Positions 16,692 to 25,612 of a DNA stretch of 36,300 nucleotides are shown here, one piece after another. The stretch comes from Aurantimonas coralicida (GTDB lineage: Bacteria; Pseudomonadota; Alphaproteobacteria; Rhizobiales; Rhizobiaceae): NCBI GenBank assembly GCA_011050685.1, contig DRFF01000177.1, positions 1 to 36,300 of the forward strand, in the 5' to 3' direction. Within the stretch, counting starts at the first letter, position 1. Every line of letters starts with the position of its first letter. A program made the position numbers and the translations under genes. Under the pieces are notes generated by a model that had not been told where the DNA came from, searched no databases, and saw only the letters and a program-made list of their open reading frames with translations.

Positions 16692-17471
16692 TCACGCGTA
16701 ATGGTGGCGCATGACCTGCGTGCCGACGTCCGGGCCGATAGCGGGCAGCGCCTCGAAGGCCGGCTTGGCGAAGTAATAGCCCTGGAAGAGCTTCACACCC
16801 GCCGCTTTCAGGTTGACGAATTCGGCTTCGGTCTCGACGCCTTCGGCCAGAACCGTAATGTCGAGCTCACGCGCGACGAACAACATCGCCGCGATGATCG
16901 CCTGGCGGGCGCGCGAGGTGTCGATGCCGCGCACCAGCTTCATGTCGATCTTGATGAGGTCGGGCTGGAAGTCGGCGAGAAGCCCCAACCCGGCATAGCC
17001 GGCGCCGAAGTCGTCGAGCGCCGTGGTGAAACCCATCCGGCGGTATTCGGCGATGATGCTCTGGAGGTGGCCGATGTCGGACACCTTTTCGTCCTCGGTG
17101 AACTCGAACATGATCGAATCGAGCGGAAAGTCGGCTTTCCGGGCGGCCGTCAAGGTCGCGCGAAGGCAAGCTGCCGGCTCGTAGACGGCATTCGGCATGA
17201 AGTTGATCGAGAGCTTGGTGCCGCTGCCCGGCGTGAACAGTCGGCTGGCGAGTTCGATCGCCTTCACCCGGCAAGCCTGATCGAAACGGTAACGCTGCTC
17301 GGGCTCGACCTTGGACAGGATCGCGTAGGCGCCCTCGCCCGCGAGACCGCGAACCAGCGCCTCGTAGCCCCAGACCCGCTCGGTCACGACATCGTAGATC
17401 GGCTGGAATGCCATCGAGAAATCGAAATCGAGCGGACGGGACGTTTGGCACCCCTCGCATTTGGCGGTCAT
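16692..17471 (-). CDS. EAL-domain cyclic-di-GMP phosphodiesterase
   Basis: A 259-residue stand-alone EAL protein with no membrane segment and a short N-terminal CEGCQ motif. The catalytic residues appear complete: E38 in GYEALVRG, N90 in SINF, E123 in FEFTED, D153-D154 in LDDFGAGYAGL, K174 in LIKIDMKLV, and E210/E213 in LAEGVETE. It should therefore hydrolyse c-di-GMP to pGpG. The start MTAKCEGC at 17471 is preferred to an upstream in-frame codon at 17489. The N-terminal CxxC pair and first strands resemble the EAL part of BLUF-EAL proteins but no sensor domain is present. It is reversed relative to the beta-oxidation genes on both sides. Confidence 0.9.
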   Translation of the reverse strand: MTAKCEGCQTSRPLDFDFSMAFQPIYDVVTERVWGYEALVRGLAGEGAYAILSKVEPEQRYRFDQACRVKAIELASRLFTPGSGTKLSINFMPNAVYEPAACLRATLTAARKADFPLDSIMFEFTEDEKVSDIGHLQSIIAEYRRMGFTTALDDFGAGYAGLGLLADFQPDLIKIDMKLVRGIDTSRARQAIIAAMLFVARELDITVLAEGVETEAEFVNLKAAGVKLFQGYYFAKPAFEALPAIGPDVGTQVMRHHYA

Positions 17472-17631
17472 GGTTTCGGTTCCTCGCAATGGCCGGTCGT
17501 CTTAGATCCTTACCAAACAACGGTTTCACAATTCTGAAAACACGATCGCCTTGTCCGGCCCGACGCGGCTGGCAGACAAGAATTTCCTCAGCCGGCAATC
17601 GATGCCGGCAGACAAGACCGGGAGCGGACCA

Positions 17632-19839
17632 ATGAGCTACGAGAACTTCACCGTCGAAACCGATGCCGACGGCATCGCGCTGATCATCTGGGACATGCCC
17701 GACCGGTCGATGAACGTCTTCACAGCGGCGGTGATGGACGAGATCGACCGCATCGTCGATCAGGTCGTCGCCAACGCGGCGATCACGGGCGCCATCATCA
17801 CCTCGGGCAAGACTGGCTCATTCACCGGCGGTGCCGACCTCAAGATGCTGTCCGGCATGTTCGCAAGCTTCGAGGCGAAGAAGCGTGAGGACAAGGACGC
17901 GGCGATCCAGGAGCTGTTCGACGGCGTCGGGCGCATGTCCTGGCTCTGGCGCAAGCTGGAGACCTGCGGCAAGCCCTTCGTCGCGGCGATCAACGGCACC
18001 TGCATGGGCGGCGGCCTCGAACTCGCATTGGCCTGCCACGGCCGGATCGCGGCGGCCGGCGCCAAGATGGGCCTGCCGGAGGTCAAGGTCGGGATTTTTC
18101 CCGGCGCCGGCGGCACTCAGCGCGTGCCGCGCCTGACCGACACCCAATCAGCGTTGCAGATGCTGCTCAAGGGCTCCACGCTTTCGGCCGAGAAGGCCAA
18201 AGGCATGAAGCTGATCGACGCGGTGGTGGCGGCAGACGAACTCGTCGCCAAGGCCAAAGAGATGCTCAAGGCCGGATTGTCGCCGGTGCAGCCTTGGGAC
18301 CAGAAGGGCTTCAAGCTGCCCTCCGGGCCGGTCTATTCGGCGCAAGGGGCACAGGTCTGGCCAGCGGTCGCCTCACTCTACCGCAAGGAGACCAACGATA
18401 ATTATCCCGGCGCCCGCGCCATCGTGAAATGCGTCTATGAGGGCCTGCTTTTACCGATCGACGCGGCGCTGCGGGTCGAGCAGCGTTACTTCACCGAGGT
18501 CCTGCAGACGACCGAGGCGGCGATGATGATCCGCTCGCTGTTCGTCTCCATGCAGGAGCTGAACAAGGGCGCGCGCCGACCGGCGAACGTACCCGCGTCG
18601 CAGTTGAAGAAAATCGGCATCGTTGGCGCCGGCTTCATGGGCGCGGGCATCGCCTATGTCGCGGCGCAGGGCGGCCTCGACGTGGTGCTCATCGACCGCG
18701 ACCAGGACGCCGCCGACAAGGGCAAGGCGCATTCGAAGACGCTGATGGACAAGCTCGTCGGTCAGGGCCGCGCCACCAAGGAACAGGCCGAGGCGATCCT
18801 GTCGAAGATCACCGCTACCTCCGACTATGACACGTTGAAAGACGCCGATCTCGTCGTCGAGGCGGTGTTCGAGGATCGCGACGTCAAGGCCGAGGTGACT
18901 CGCAAGGTCGCCGCCGTCCTGCCGAAAACCGCGATCTACGCCTCCAATACCTCGACGATCCCGATCACAGGTCTTGCCGAAGCCTTCGACGATCCAGAGC
19001 GCTTCATCGGCATCCACTTCTTCTCGCCGGTCGACCGGATGATGCTGACCGAGGTGATCCTCGGCGAAAAGACCGGCGACAAGGCGCTGGCTGTCGCGCT
19101 CGACTTCGTGCGGGCGATCAAGAAGACGCCGATCGTGGTCAACGACACCCGTGGCTTTTTCGCCAATCGTTGCGTGCTGCGTTACATGTCGGAAGCCTAC
19201 GACATGCTGGTCGAGGGCATTCCGCCGGCGATGATCGAGAACGCGGCAAAGTTCGCCGGCATGCCGGTCGGGCCGCTCGCCCTCAACGACGAGACCGCCG
19301 TCGATCTGTCGCTTCGGATCATGAAGGCGACCATGCGCGACATGGGCGACGATTCCGTCGACCCGCGTCATTTCAAGCTGGTGGAGCAGATGAACAGCGA
19401 TGGCCGACTGGGTCGCAAGGCCAGCAAGGGCTTTTACGATTATCCGGCCAAGCCCGCCAAGAAGTCGCTGTGGCCCGGCCTCAAGCAGATGTTCGAGCAG
19501 CAGCCGGCCGACGGCATCGACTTCGAGGAATTGCAGCAGCGCTTCCTCGCGACCATGGCTCTGGAGGCCGCCCGCACCATGGAGGAAGGCGTCGTCGTCG
19601 ATCCGCGCGAGGCCGATGTTGGTTCGATCCTCGGTTTCGGCTACGCGCCCTACACCGGCGGCACGATCAGCTACATCGATGGCATGGGCGTCAAGGCCTT
19701 CGTCACGCAATGCGACAAGCTGGCGGACCGGCATGGCGAGCGCTTTCGGCCGACGCCGCTGTTGCGGGAGATGGCGGAGAAGGGCGAGAGCTTTTACGGT
19801 CGCTTTCCGCCGAAGCCGCCCCAGGCGAAGGCTGCCTGA
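17632..19839 (+). CDS. Fatty-acid oxidation multifunctional protein: enoyl-CoA hydratase / 3-hydroxyacyl-CoA dehydrogenase
   Basis: A 735-residue FadB/FadJ-type protein. Residues 1-190 are the crotonase domain, with oxyanion-hole region TGGADLKML and the two glutamates in MGGGLELALACHGRI and MGLPEVKVGIFPGAGG. Residues about 325-505 are the NAD-binding dehydrogenase domain (IGIVGAGFMGAGIAYVAA), with the catalytic histidine in HFFSPVDRMML (about 461). The C-terminal dehydrogenase domains follow. It hydrates enoyl-CoA and oxidises the 3-hydroxyacyl product, feeding the thiolase at 14836. GGGAGCGGA precedes the ATG at 17632; an earlier in-frame codon at 17551 is rejected. It needs its own promoter because the reversed EAL gene separates it from the rest of the operon. 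Confidence 0.92.
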   Translation: MSYENFTVETDADGIALIIWDMPDRSMNVFTAAVMDEIDRIVDQVVANAAITGAIITSGKTGSFTGGADLKMLSGMFASFEAKKREDKDAAIQELFDGVGRMSWLWRKLETCGKPFVAAINGTCMGGGLELALACHGRIAAAGAKMGLPEVKVGIFPGAGGTQRVPRLTDTQSALQMLLKGSTLSAEKAKGMKLIDAVVAADELVAKAKEMLKAGLSPVQPWDQKGFKLPSGPVYSAQGAQVWPAVASLYRKETNDNYPGARAIVKCVYEGLLLPIDAALRVEQRYFTEVLQTTEAAMMIRSLFVSMQELNKGARRPANVPASQLKKIGIVGAGFMGAGIAYVAAQGGLDVVLIDRDQDAADKGKAHSKTLMDKLVGQGRATKEQAEAILSKITATSDYDTLKDADLVVEAVFEDRDVKAEVTRKVAAVLPKTAIYASNTSTIPITGLAEAFDDPERFIGIHFFSPVDRMMLTEVILGEKTGDKALAVALDFVRAIKKTPIVVNDTRGFFANRCVLRYMSEAYDMLVEGIPPAMIENAAKFAGMPVGPLALNDETAVDLSLRIMKATMRDMGDDSVDPRHFKLVEQMNSDGRLGRKASKGFYDYPAKPAKKSLWPGLKQMFEQQPADGIDFEELQQRFLATMALEAARTMEEGVVVDPREADVGSILGFGYAPYTGGTISYIDGMGVKAFVTQCDKLADRHGERFRPTPLLREMAEKGESFYGRFPPKPPQAKAA

Positions 19840-19842
19840 GGC

Positions 19843-19891
19843 CAGCGCCAGGCCGGGACGATGATCGCGCATCTGCGGCGATCTGGCGCTG
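19843..19891 (+). terminator. Long inverted repeat after fadB/fadJ
   Basis: Outer arms CAGCGCCAG (19843-19851) and CTGGCGCTG (19883-19891) enclose a second inverted repeat GATCGC (19863-19868) / GCGATC (19878-19883). It begins 4 bases after the stop codon. No U-run is present, so it may be a 3'-end-stabilising structure or a Rho-associated terminator. Confidence 0.45.
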
Positions 19892-20121
19892 CCTCGTGGC
19901 CCAACCGAACCGGCTGTCGAGCTGAAAAACGCAAAAAGAGTCGGCTTGCCGGCGAATTTGAGTCGCTCAGACCCCTGATTGGCCATAATTCGCGGGTTTA
20001 ACCTTCGCCTAGGGATATCGCGCATGGCAGGCCAAACGGGCCTGTCGAGAGATTGCGACCTTGAACCGGTGCGGCGGATGAACGCCCGGCCCGAGAGGGG
20101 GGTCGGCAAGGAGACGTCTCA

Positions 20122-21204
20122 ATGACGACAGGGGATGGATTGCAAAGCGGGGGACGCGCGAGCGAGGCTGAGCTGTTGAAACGGCTGGCTGAGCGCCGGA
20201 CCGACTTTGAGCAGGCGCAGGCTGAAACGCGTGAAGGCGCAGGTTTCGCGCGCTTTTTCTCGCGCCGTAAGCCGGCCGTAACGCTGGCGGGAAACAAGCC
20301 GGACCGTTGGGAACCGCGTGATCCGGTAGGTGGTCTGCGGCGCCGACCGGTCGCCGCGTATCTGACGATGACAATCGTGTCGGCGGCGACTGTCGGCGCG
20401 GTCGCGCTGCTGGCCATGTCCTCGGGCGGCGATGCCGCCTCCAACGGCCCGGCTGCGATAACCGCTCGCGCTCCGGCGGCGGAAAGCGCGGCAACAGCTG
20501 CGGCCTCGGCCGCGCGCACGCCTGTCGAGGCCGCGATGGCGTCGTCCGCCAGCGACACGCGGGCGGCGGCGCTGGAGACCCCAGTTGAGTTGGCGGTCGA
20601 GCCGGTCGCGGTCCCCGCGGCCGAGACCGATGGGCGGCTTCGCCCCACCACCGAAGACCTCCCGACGAGTGCGGCCGAGGCTCCCGCGCCGTCGAGCGAT
20701 GCGGTGGCGGTGGCGCTTGCCCTGCGTCTGCCTTCGGCCCCGAGCGAAGCCACCACCGGCATGTCGGCGGATCTTTTGACGACCGGAAGTATCACATCCC
20801 TCGTCGGCCAGCGTCCGATCGTCAGTGCGCCGGTCGGCGCGGATGGAACGCCCGATATGGCACGTTGGGCGATCCCGGAGACCGATCCTGTCAGCGAGCC
20901 GACGGCAGGCTATGACGCTGCAGAAATCGCCGCGTTGGAGACGACGGCTGAGGAACCCGCGGCGATCGAGGCGGCGGCGGCTGGCACGAACGCGGAGACC
21001 CCGACCGAGCCGGAGACCAAGTCGACGGCCAGCGTCAAGGTCGCGGTCAACCTGCGGGCCAAACCGGACAACGGCGCCAAGGTGATCGCCGTGCTGCCCA
21101 AGGGACGTACGGTCGAAGTCCACGGTTGCAAACTGTGGTGCGAGGTTTCCGCCGACGGCAAGCGCGGCTTCGTCTTCAAGAGCTTCGTCAGCCGCAAAGG
21201 CTAA
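20122..21204 (+). CDS. Membrane-anchored protein with C-terminal bacterial SH3 domain
   Basis: A 360-residue protein. Residues 1-75 are charged and probably cytoplasmic. One hydrophobic helix at about 80-100 (YLTMTIVSAATVGAVALLAM) anchors it in the membrane. Residues 100-290 are a low-complexity Ala/Glu/Thr/Pro-rich linker that should span the periplasm. Residues about 298-358 form an SH3b domain: VAVNLRAKPDNGAKVIAVL, KGRTVEVHGC, WCEVSADGKRGFVFKSF. Bacterial SH3 domains often bind cell-wall components, so a role at the peptidoglycan is likely but unproved. An AAGGAG lies just before the ATG at 20122. The gene stands alone between fadB and the convergent sdaA. Its long linker is similar in style to that of the PodJ-like protein. 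Confidence 0.72.
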   Translation: MTTGDGLQSGGRASEAELLKRLAERRTDFEQAQAETREGAGFARFFSRRKPAVTLAGNKPDRWEPRDPVGGLRRRPVAAYLTMTIVSAATVGAVALLAMSSGGDAASNGPAAITARAPAAESAATAAASAARTPVEAAMASSASDTRAAALETPVELAVEPVAVPAAETDGRLRPTTEDLPTSAAEAPAPSSDAVAVALALRLPSAPSEATTGMSADLLTTGSITSLVGQRPIVSAPVGADGTPDMARWAIPETDPVSEPTAGYDAAEIAALETTAEEPAAIEAAAAGTNAETPTEPETKSTASVKVAVNLRAKPDNGAKVIAVLPKGRTVEVHGCKLWCEVSADGKRGFVFKSFVSRKG

Positions 21205-21230
21205 CCTTGCGAACCAAGATCGTGCTTCCC

Positions 21231-21260
21231 CATCCGGGACGCGTGTGAACGCCCCGGATG
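21231..21260. terminator. Hairpin between convergent SH3 gene and sdaA
   Basis: A perfect 8-bp stem (CATCCGGG/CCCGGATG) with a 14-base loop lies between the two convergent stop codons. There is no U-run. It is a likely shared transcription stop or mRNA 3'-end structure. Confidence 0.5.
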
Positions 21261-21265
21261 TCAGG

Positions 21266-22645
21266 TCAGCAAAGCGTGACGTTCACGGCGAGGCCGCCGA
21301 GGGCGGTCTCCTTGTATTTCTCGCTCATGTCGACGCCGGTCTGGCGCATGGTCTCGATGACGCTGTCGAGCGAGACGAAATGCGTGCCATCGCCCTTGAG
21401 GGCCAGCCGCGCGGCGTTGATTGCCTTGACCGCGCCCATGGTGTTGCGCTCGATGCAGGGAATCTGGACAAGCCCGCCGATCGGATCGCAGGTCAGCCCG
21501 AGATTGTGCTCCATGGCGATCTCGGCAGCGTTCTCGACCTGCCGGGGCGTTCCGCCGAGGACAGCGCAAAGCGCGCCCGCTGCCATCGAGCAGGCGACGC
21601 CCACCTCTCCCTGACAGCCCATTTCGGCCGCCGAGATCGAGGCGTTCTGTTTGTAGAGCGCCCCGATCGCCGCGGCGGTCGCCATGAAATCCACGACCCC
21701 CTCATCGGACGCGCCGTGAACGAAGCGTTCGTAATAGGCGAGCACCGCTGGAATGACACCAGCGGCACCATTGGTCGGCGCCGTGACGACCCGTCCGCCT
21801 GCGGCGTTCTCCTCGTTGACCGCCAAGGCGTAGAGATTGACCCAGTCGAGCGTCGTCAGCGGGTCTCGCAAGGCTCTTTCCGGGCGTTTCAGAAGTTCGC
21901 CATGAAGCTGCTTGGCGCGCCGCCGGACCTTGAGGCCGCCCGGCAGAATCCCTTCCATGCGGCAGCCGCGTTCGATCGACTCGAACATGGCGTCGCGGAT
22001 GGCGAGAATACCATCGCGGACCTCGGACTTGGAGCGCCAGGTTTCCTCGTTGGCGAACACCAGTTCGGCGATCGACAGGCCTTTGGCTTCGCAGATTTCC
22101 AGAAGCCGGTCGGCGGAACCGAATTCATAGGGCGCCCGCGCGTTGGTCAGGACCGGCGCCTCACCGGCGGCGTCTTCGGCCGACATCACGAAACCGCCGC
22201 CGACGGAGTAGTAGTCGGCGGTATCGATCTCGGCCCCCGCCGCGTCGAAGGCTGCAAAACGCATGCCGTTAGAATGGTGGGGCAGCCGCTCACGCTTGAG
22301 CATCAGCAGTTCCTCGCCGTCCCGAAAGACGATGCGCTGCCCGCGATCGAGCTGCAACTCGCCCTTGTCGCGAATATAGACGTAGAGATCCTCCGCGTCG
22401 TCCGGATCGAGGGTGTCGGGCTTGAGCCCGGCAAGGCCGAGCATCACTGCCTTGTCGGTGCCGTGCCCCTTTCCGGTCAGCGCAAGCGAACCGTAGAGTT
22501 TGACGACGATCCGCGCCGCCGCGCCCTTCAGCCCGCGATCGTCAAGGCGATCGAGGTAGCGCCTGGCCGCCCACATCGGCCCGACCGTATGCGAGGACGA
22601 CGGGCCGATGCCGATCTTGAAAAGCTCGAAAAAGCTGACGGACAT
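21266..22645 (-). CDS. sdaA: L-serine ammonia-lyase (iron-sulfur, single-chain)
   Basis: A 459-residue enzyme that deaminates L-serine to pyruvate and ammonia. The N-terminal beta domain carries the family signature [11 protein letters not shown], and the C-terminal alpha domain contains [31 protein letters not shown] and the C-terminal NVTLC tail, which contribute cysteines for the [4Fe-4S] cluster. Both domains are in one chain, as in E. coli SdaA. The ATG at 22645 has GGGAGG 6 bases upstream and is preferred to a TTG at 22660. The 190-base leader upstream contains two hairpins. The neighbours do not form an obvious serine-use operon. Confidence 0.93.
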
Positions 22646-22837
22646 GATGCCTCCCGACAAGTCGACCTCGGAGGGAGCCGAGCATCCCTGTGTGGGGATG
22701 GTCCTCTGCCACGCCGAGCATTGCGCCGCTTACACCATCAATGCGGGCGCCCCCGTCTGGTTTGCGACGAATCCGACGCGCGGGCGACTCCATCGACTGT
22801 CGGCAAGGAGGCAGGCTGGGGACGCCGACCAAGACGA
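22646..22837. promoter_or_regulatory. sdaA leader region with two adjacent hairpins
   Basis: This 192-base gap separates the sdaA start from the YihY/BrkB stop, both genes being on the minus strand. Read in the sdaA direction it holds CATCCC-N6-GGGATG and then CTCGG-N6-CCGAG shortly before the ribosome binding site. I could not match it to a known riboswitch. It may be a terminator/leader structure or chance pairing in GC-rich DNA. Confidence 0.35.
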
Positions 22838-23947
22838 TCAGCCGAAAAACCCGCGCTTCTCGGCGGTTGGATCGGGATTGCGCCGCGAACTCTGCCCGAC
22901 CGTGTCCGCCACGCGCGCGCCCCGGGTCCCGATGGGTTTGGCCGGCGGCTTGGTCGTGTCCTGAGCCGTCTGATGCTCCATCTCGGCGTTGATCTCCGCG
23001 CCGATGATAAAGATCAGCGAAGAGATCCAGACCCACATCATGAAGCCGATCACGGCGCCGAGGGAGCCGTACATCGCGTTGTAGTTGGCGAAGTTCTGGA
23101 GATACCAGGAAAAACCGATCGATGCTGCCACCCAGACGACGGCCGCCAGCACGGCGCCGAACAGCACCCAACTCCAGCGGGCGCGATTGCGGCTCGGTCC
23201 ATAGCGATAGATCAGGGCGATCGCCACCACGATCAGAAGGAAAACCACCGGCCAGCGCATCGCGGCGATCAGGGTTTCGGTGAAACCGCGCAACCCAAAC
23301 AACGCCATCACCACCGGAACCACGCCGACCATGGTGATCAGAACGATGCCGATGAAGATCGCGCCGAGGGTGAAGCAGAGCGCGATGAGATTGAGCTTAA
23401 TGAAACTACGTCTTTCGCTCTCGCCATAGGCGACGTTCATCGCCTCGAACAGCGTCTTGATGCCGTTATTGGCGCTCCACAGCGCGAACAGGGAACCGAA
23501 AATGAAGCCGATCGACAGGGAGGACGGTTTCTGATTGACCAGATTGTCGAGTTGCGCCTGAAGAAGTTCGGTGCCGGCCTGTGGCAGAAAACGGCCGGCA
23601 AAGGCGATATGCTCGCTGATCGTCGCCGGATCGTTGACGTAGCCGTAAAGCGAGACGAACACCGCGAAGGCCGGAAATAGCGCCAGGAGCAGATAGAAGG
23701 TTGCCCCCGCCGCGATCAGCATCACCCGATCCTCCCAGAACGAGTGATAGATCCTGAGGAGGATATCCTTCCAGCCCTTCCAGGGAATCGAGAATGGCCC
23801 GGCGGCCTCGCGGCCCCGGCCAGGTTCACTGGCCCGGCGGCGCATCTCGTCGCTGGCGTGTGCCATGAATTTGCCGTCCATCCGCCGATCCATCCTCCTG
23901 TTCGACCCCGCGCCCTCTCGCCGCAACGGATTGAACCGGTCGGTCAT
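22838..23947 (-). CDS. YihY/virulence factor BrkB family membrane protein
   Basis: A 369-residue inner-membrane protein with about six transmembrane segments. It carries the family pattern: an N-terminal segment with WEDRVMLIAAGATFYLLLALFPA (seen as GATFYLLLALFPA), SLYGYVNDP, and a C-terminal block with RWSWVLFGAVLAAVVW, ANYNAMYGSLGAVIGFMMW and a final IIGAEINAEMEH. The C-terminal tail is basic and ends KRGFFG. Members were once called RNase BN but are integral membrane proteins of uncertain function. The start MTDRFNPL at 23947 is a reasonable choice; starts at 23974 or further inside are possible. It is divergent from the S24 repressor with about 200 bases between. Confidence 0.87.
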   Translation of the reverse strand: MTDRFNPLRREGAGSNRRMDRRMDGKFMAHASDEMRRRASEPGRGREAAGPFSIPWKGWKDILLRIYHSFWEDRVMLIAAGATFYLLLALFPAFAVFVSLYGYVNDPATISEHIAFAGRFLPQAGTELLQAQLDNLVNQKPSSLSIGFIFGSLFALWSANNGIKTLFEAMNVAYGESERRSFIKLNLIALCFTLGAIFIGIVLITMVGVVPVVMALFGLRGFTETLIAAMRWPVVFLLIVVAIALIYRYGPSRNRARWSWVLFGAVLAAVVWVAASIGFSWYLQNFANYNAMYGSLGAVIGFMMWVWISSLIFIIGAEINAEMEHQTAQDTTKPPAKPIGTRGARVADTVGQSSRRNPDPTAEKRGFFG

Positions 23948-24146
23948 AGAGAAAACCTGTCTCAGGAATAGCATAATCTCGATGTGGTTCCGGCCGAACC
24001 TTTCGTCGCACGAATTCTTTGCGCTTGGGGATAGCCGCGCTATTTCCCGTGAAATTTGACGTTGCGATATGGACAAGGTCCGCTCGGCACTCTATGAGCG
24101 TTCAAGGTATATATTCCTTTGCCGCTGTCGCCACGAGTCCCGCACG
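23948..24146. promoter_or_regulatory. Divergent intergenic region yihY-like / S24 repressor
   Basis: A 199-base gap that must hold promoters for both genes. It is richer in A and T than its neighbours (for example TATATTCC near 24110). I see no clear long operator palindrome for the S24 repressor. Confidence 0.35.
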
Positions 24147-24791
24147 ATGTTTTCGCATGACCGGATCTGGGCCGCCATCGACGCCCTCGCCGCCCGCAAC
24201 CAGCTATCGGCCTCCGGGCTGGCGCGGCGCGCGGGCCTCGATCCCACCACTTTCAACAAGTCGAAGCGAAATGCCGGGGACGGACGACCGCGCTGGCCAT
24301 CGACGGAATCCCTTTCCAAGGTCATCCAGTCGACGGGCACGAGCCTGGAGGAATTTACGGCGCTGGTTCGCGGCAGTGGGGACGAACTGTCGCCGACGCG
24401 CGGAACCGCCAGCGTGCCATTGCTCGGCTTCGCCCAGGCCGGCACCGGTGGCTATTTCGACGATGCCGGCTTTCCTGTCGGTCAGGGCTGGGACGAAATT
24501 TCGCTACCGACGACCGGTGACGAAGCCGTCTATGCGCTGGAAGTGTCCGGCCATTCGATGATGCCGCTTTATCGCGACGGCGACGTCGTCATCGTCTCGC
24601 CGAGTTCGTCGGTCCGCCGCGGCGATCGGGTCGTCGTGCGAACCCGCGACGGCGAGGTGATGGCGAAGATCCTGCAACGCCGAACCAGCCGCAGCATTGA
24701 ACTCGGCTCGGTCAATCCCGACTATCCAGACCTCCATTTCGCGGTCGACCAGATCGAATGGATGGCACGGATACTCTGGGCCAGCCAATGA
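24147..24791 (+). CDS. Helix-turn-helix transcriptional regulator with S24 (LexA-like) peptidase domain
   Basis: A 214-residue repressor. Residues about 5-65 form a helix-turn-helix (LSASGLARRAGLDPTTFNKSKR). Residues about 90-205 form an S24 domain. The Ser-Lys dyad is S137 (GHSMMPLY) and K174 (VMAKILQ), 37 residues apart, the same spacing as in LexA and UmuD. An Ala98-Gly99 pair (FAQAGTGG) stands 39 residues before the serine, where LexA and phage repressors are cut. It may therefore self-cleave after DNA damage, like a LexA or CI protein, although the trigger cannot be seen. The ATG at 24147 gives MFSHDRIW; an upstream in-frame start at 24069 adds unlikely residues. Confidence 0.87.
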   Translation: MFSHDRIWAAIDALAARNQLSASGLARRAGLDPTTFNKSKRNAGDGRPRWPSTESLSKVIQSTGTSLEEFTALVRGSGDELSPTRGTASVPLLGFAQAGTGGYFDDAGFPVGQGWDEISLPTTGDEAVYALEVSGHSMMPLYRDGDVVIVSPSSSVRRGDRVVVRTRDGEVMAKILQRRTSRSIELGSVNPDYPDLHFAVDQIEWMARILWASQ

Positions 24792-24846
24792 GGCGGTCCG
24801 TGTTGCTAAAACCTGCGGGCCGGCCGACGGATGCCCGCTGTCCGGC

Positions 24847-25551
24847 ATGATTCGCGCGCTGCTTATCGCCACGGCACTGGTCGCACTGGTCGTGCTCCTT
24901 ATCCGGCTCTCTCCGCTCGGCGAGCGCGGAGCCGCAGTGCCCGGTGCACCGCAGCAGATTCCACCCGGCGAGAGCGCTTCCATCGAGAACCAGCCAGGGT
25001 CCGCGGATCGTCCAGCCCAAGCTGATTCAGGAACGCCCTCCGTTATCGCGCCCGACCGCGATGTGACACCCGGCGGCATTACCCGCGGCCAACGCGCCGG
25101 CGATGCCTTCGACCGCCTGCCGCCGCGCCCGCCGCTGTCGACGCCGGCGGTCGAGGAGGACGAGGCGCCGAGGGACACGCGGCAGGTGCTGCTTCCTCGC
25201 CCGATCGCTGTCGACGCGGCCCATCTGAAAATCGGCGACGGCACCATCGTCCTTACGGGCATCGACCCGCTCCCACTCGGCGAGACATGCGAAGCGGACG
25301 CCGGCGCCTGGCCCTGCGGCATGCGGGCCCGAACGGCGCTGCGGGGGTATCTGCGCTCCCGCGCGGTCCGCTGCCAGGCACCGGAAGATTTCGGCCGGAA
25401 ACCGGAGACGATCGAGAGCGCCTGTACCCTGCAAGGCAACGACGTCGGCGCGTGGATCGTGCGCAATGGCTGGGCGAAAGCGGTCACCGGCGGCCCCTAT
25501 GAGGACGCCGAGAGCGAGGCCCGGCAGGAGCGCCGCGGCGTCTGGCGATAA
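24847..25551 (+). CDS. Membrane-anchored SNase-fold (thermonuclease-like) protein, probably non-catalytic
   Basis: A 234-residue protein. Residues 1-20 form a hydrophobic anchor or signal (MIRALLIATALVALVVLLI). A Pro-rich linker is followed by a SNase-like region from about residue 120 (IGDGTIVLTGIDPL, then ARTALRGYL, then GAWIVRNGWAKAV and EARQERRGVWR), ending like thermonuclease family proteins. In active nucleases the first motif is RLxGIDxPE. Here the arginine and glutamate positions are changed (VLTGIDPLPLGE), and the second catalytic arginine of the DRYGR motif is missing. It keeps the fold signature but probably not nuclease activity. It lies 55 bases after the S24 repressor and may be co-transcribed with it. 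The ATG at 24847 is inferred from the signal sequence. Confidence 0.7.
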   Translation: MIRALLIATALVALVVLLIRLSPLGERGAAVPGAPQQIPPGESASIENQPGSADRPAQADSGTPSVIAPDRDVTPGGITRGQRAGDAFDRLPPRPPLSTPAVEEDEAPRDTRQVLLPRPIAVDAAHLKIGDGTIVLTGIDPLPLGETCEADAGAWPCGMRARTALRGYLRSRAVRCQAPEDFGRKPETIESACTLQGNDVGAWIVRNGWAKAVTGGPYEDAESEARQERRGVWR

Positions 25552-25579
25552 GGACGGCTGCTGGCGGCGTCAGCAACTG

Positions 25580-25599
25580 CGGCGCCATTCCCTGCGCCG
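25580..25599. terminator. Hairpin between convergent SNase-like and glycosyltransferase genes
   Basis: A 6-bp stem (CGGCGC/GCGCCG) with an 8-base loop lies between the two convergent stop codons, followed on the plus strand by ACCTGTTTC. A modest terminator candidate. Confidence 0.4.
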
Positions 25600-25612
25600 A
25601 CCTGTTTCGCCC

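Noticed and set aside
22646-22837. Glycine riboswitch upstream of sdaA
   Set aside because: The conserved aptamer core elements could not be found; only generic hairpins are present.
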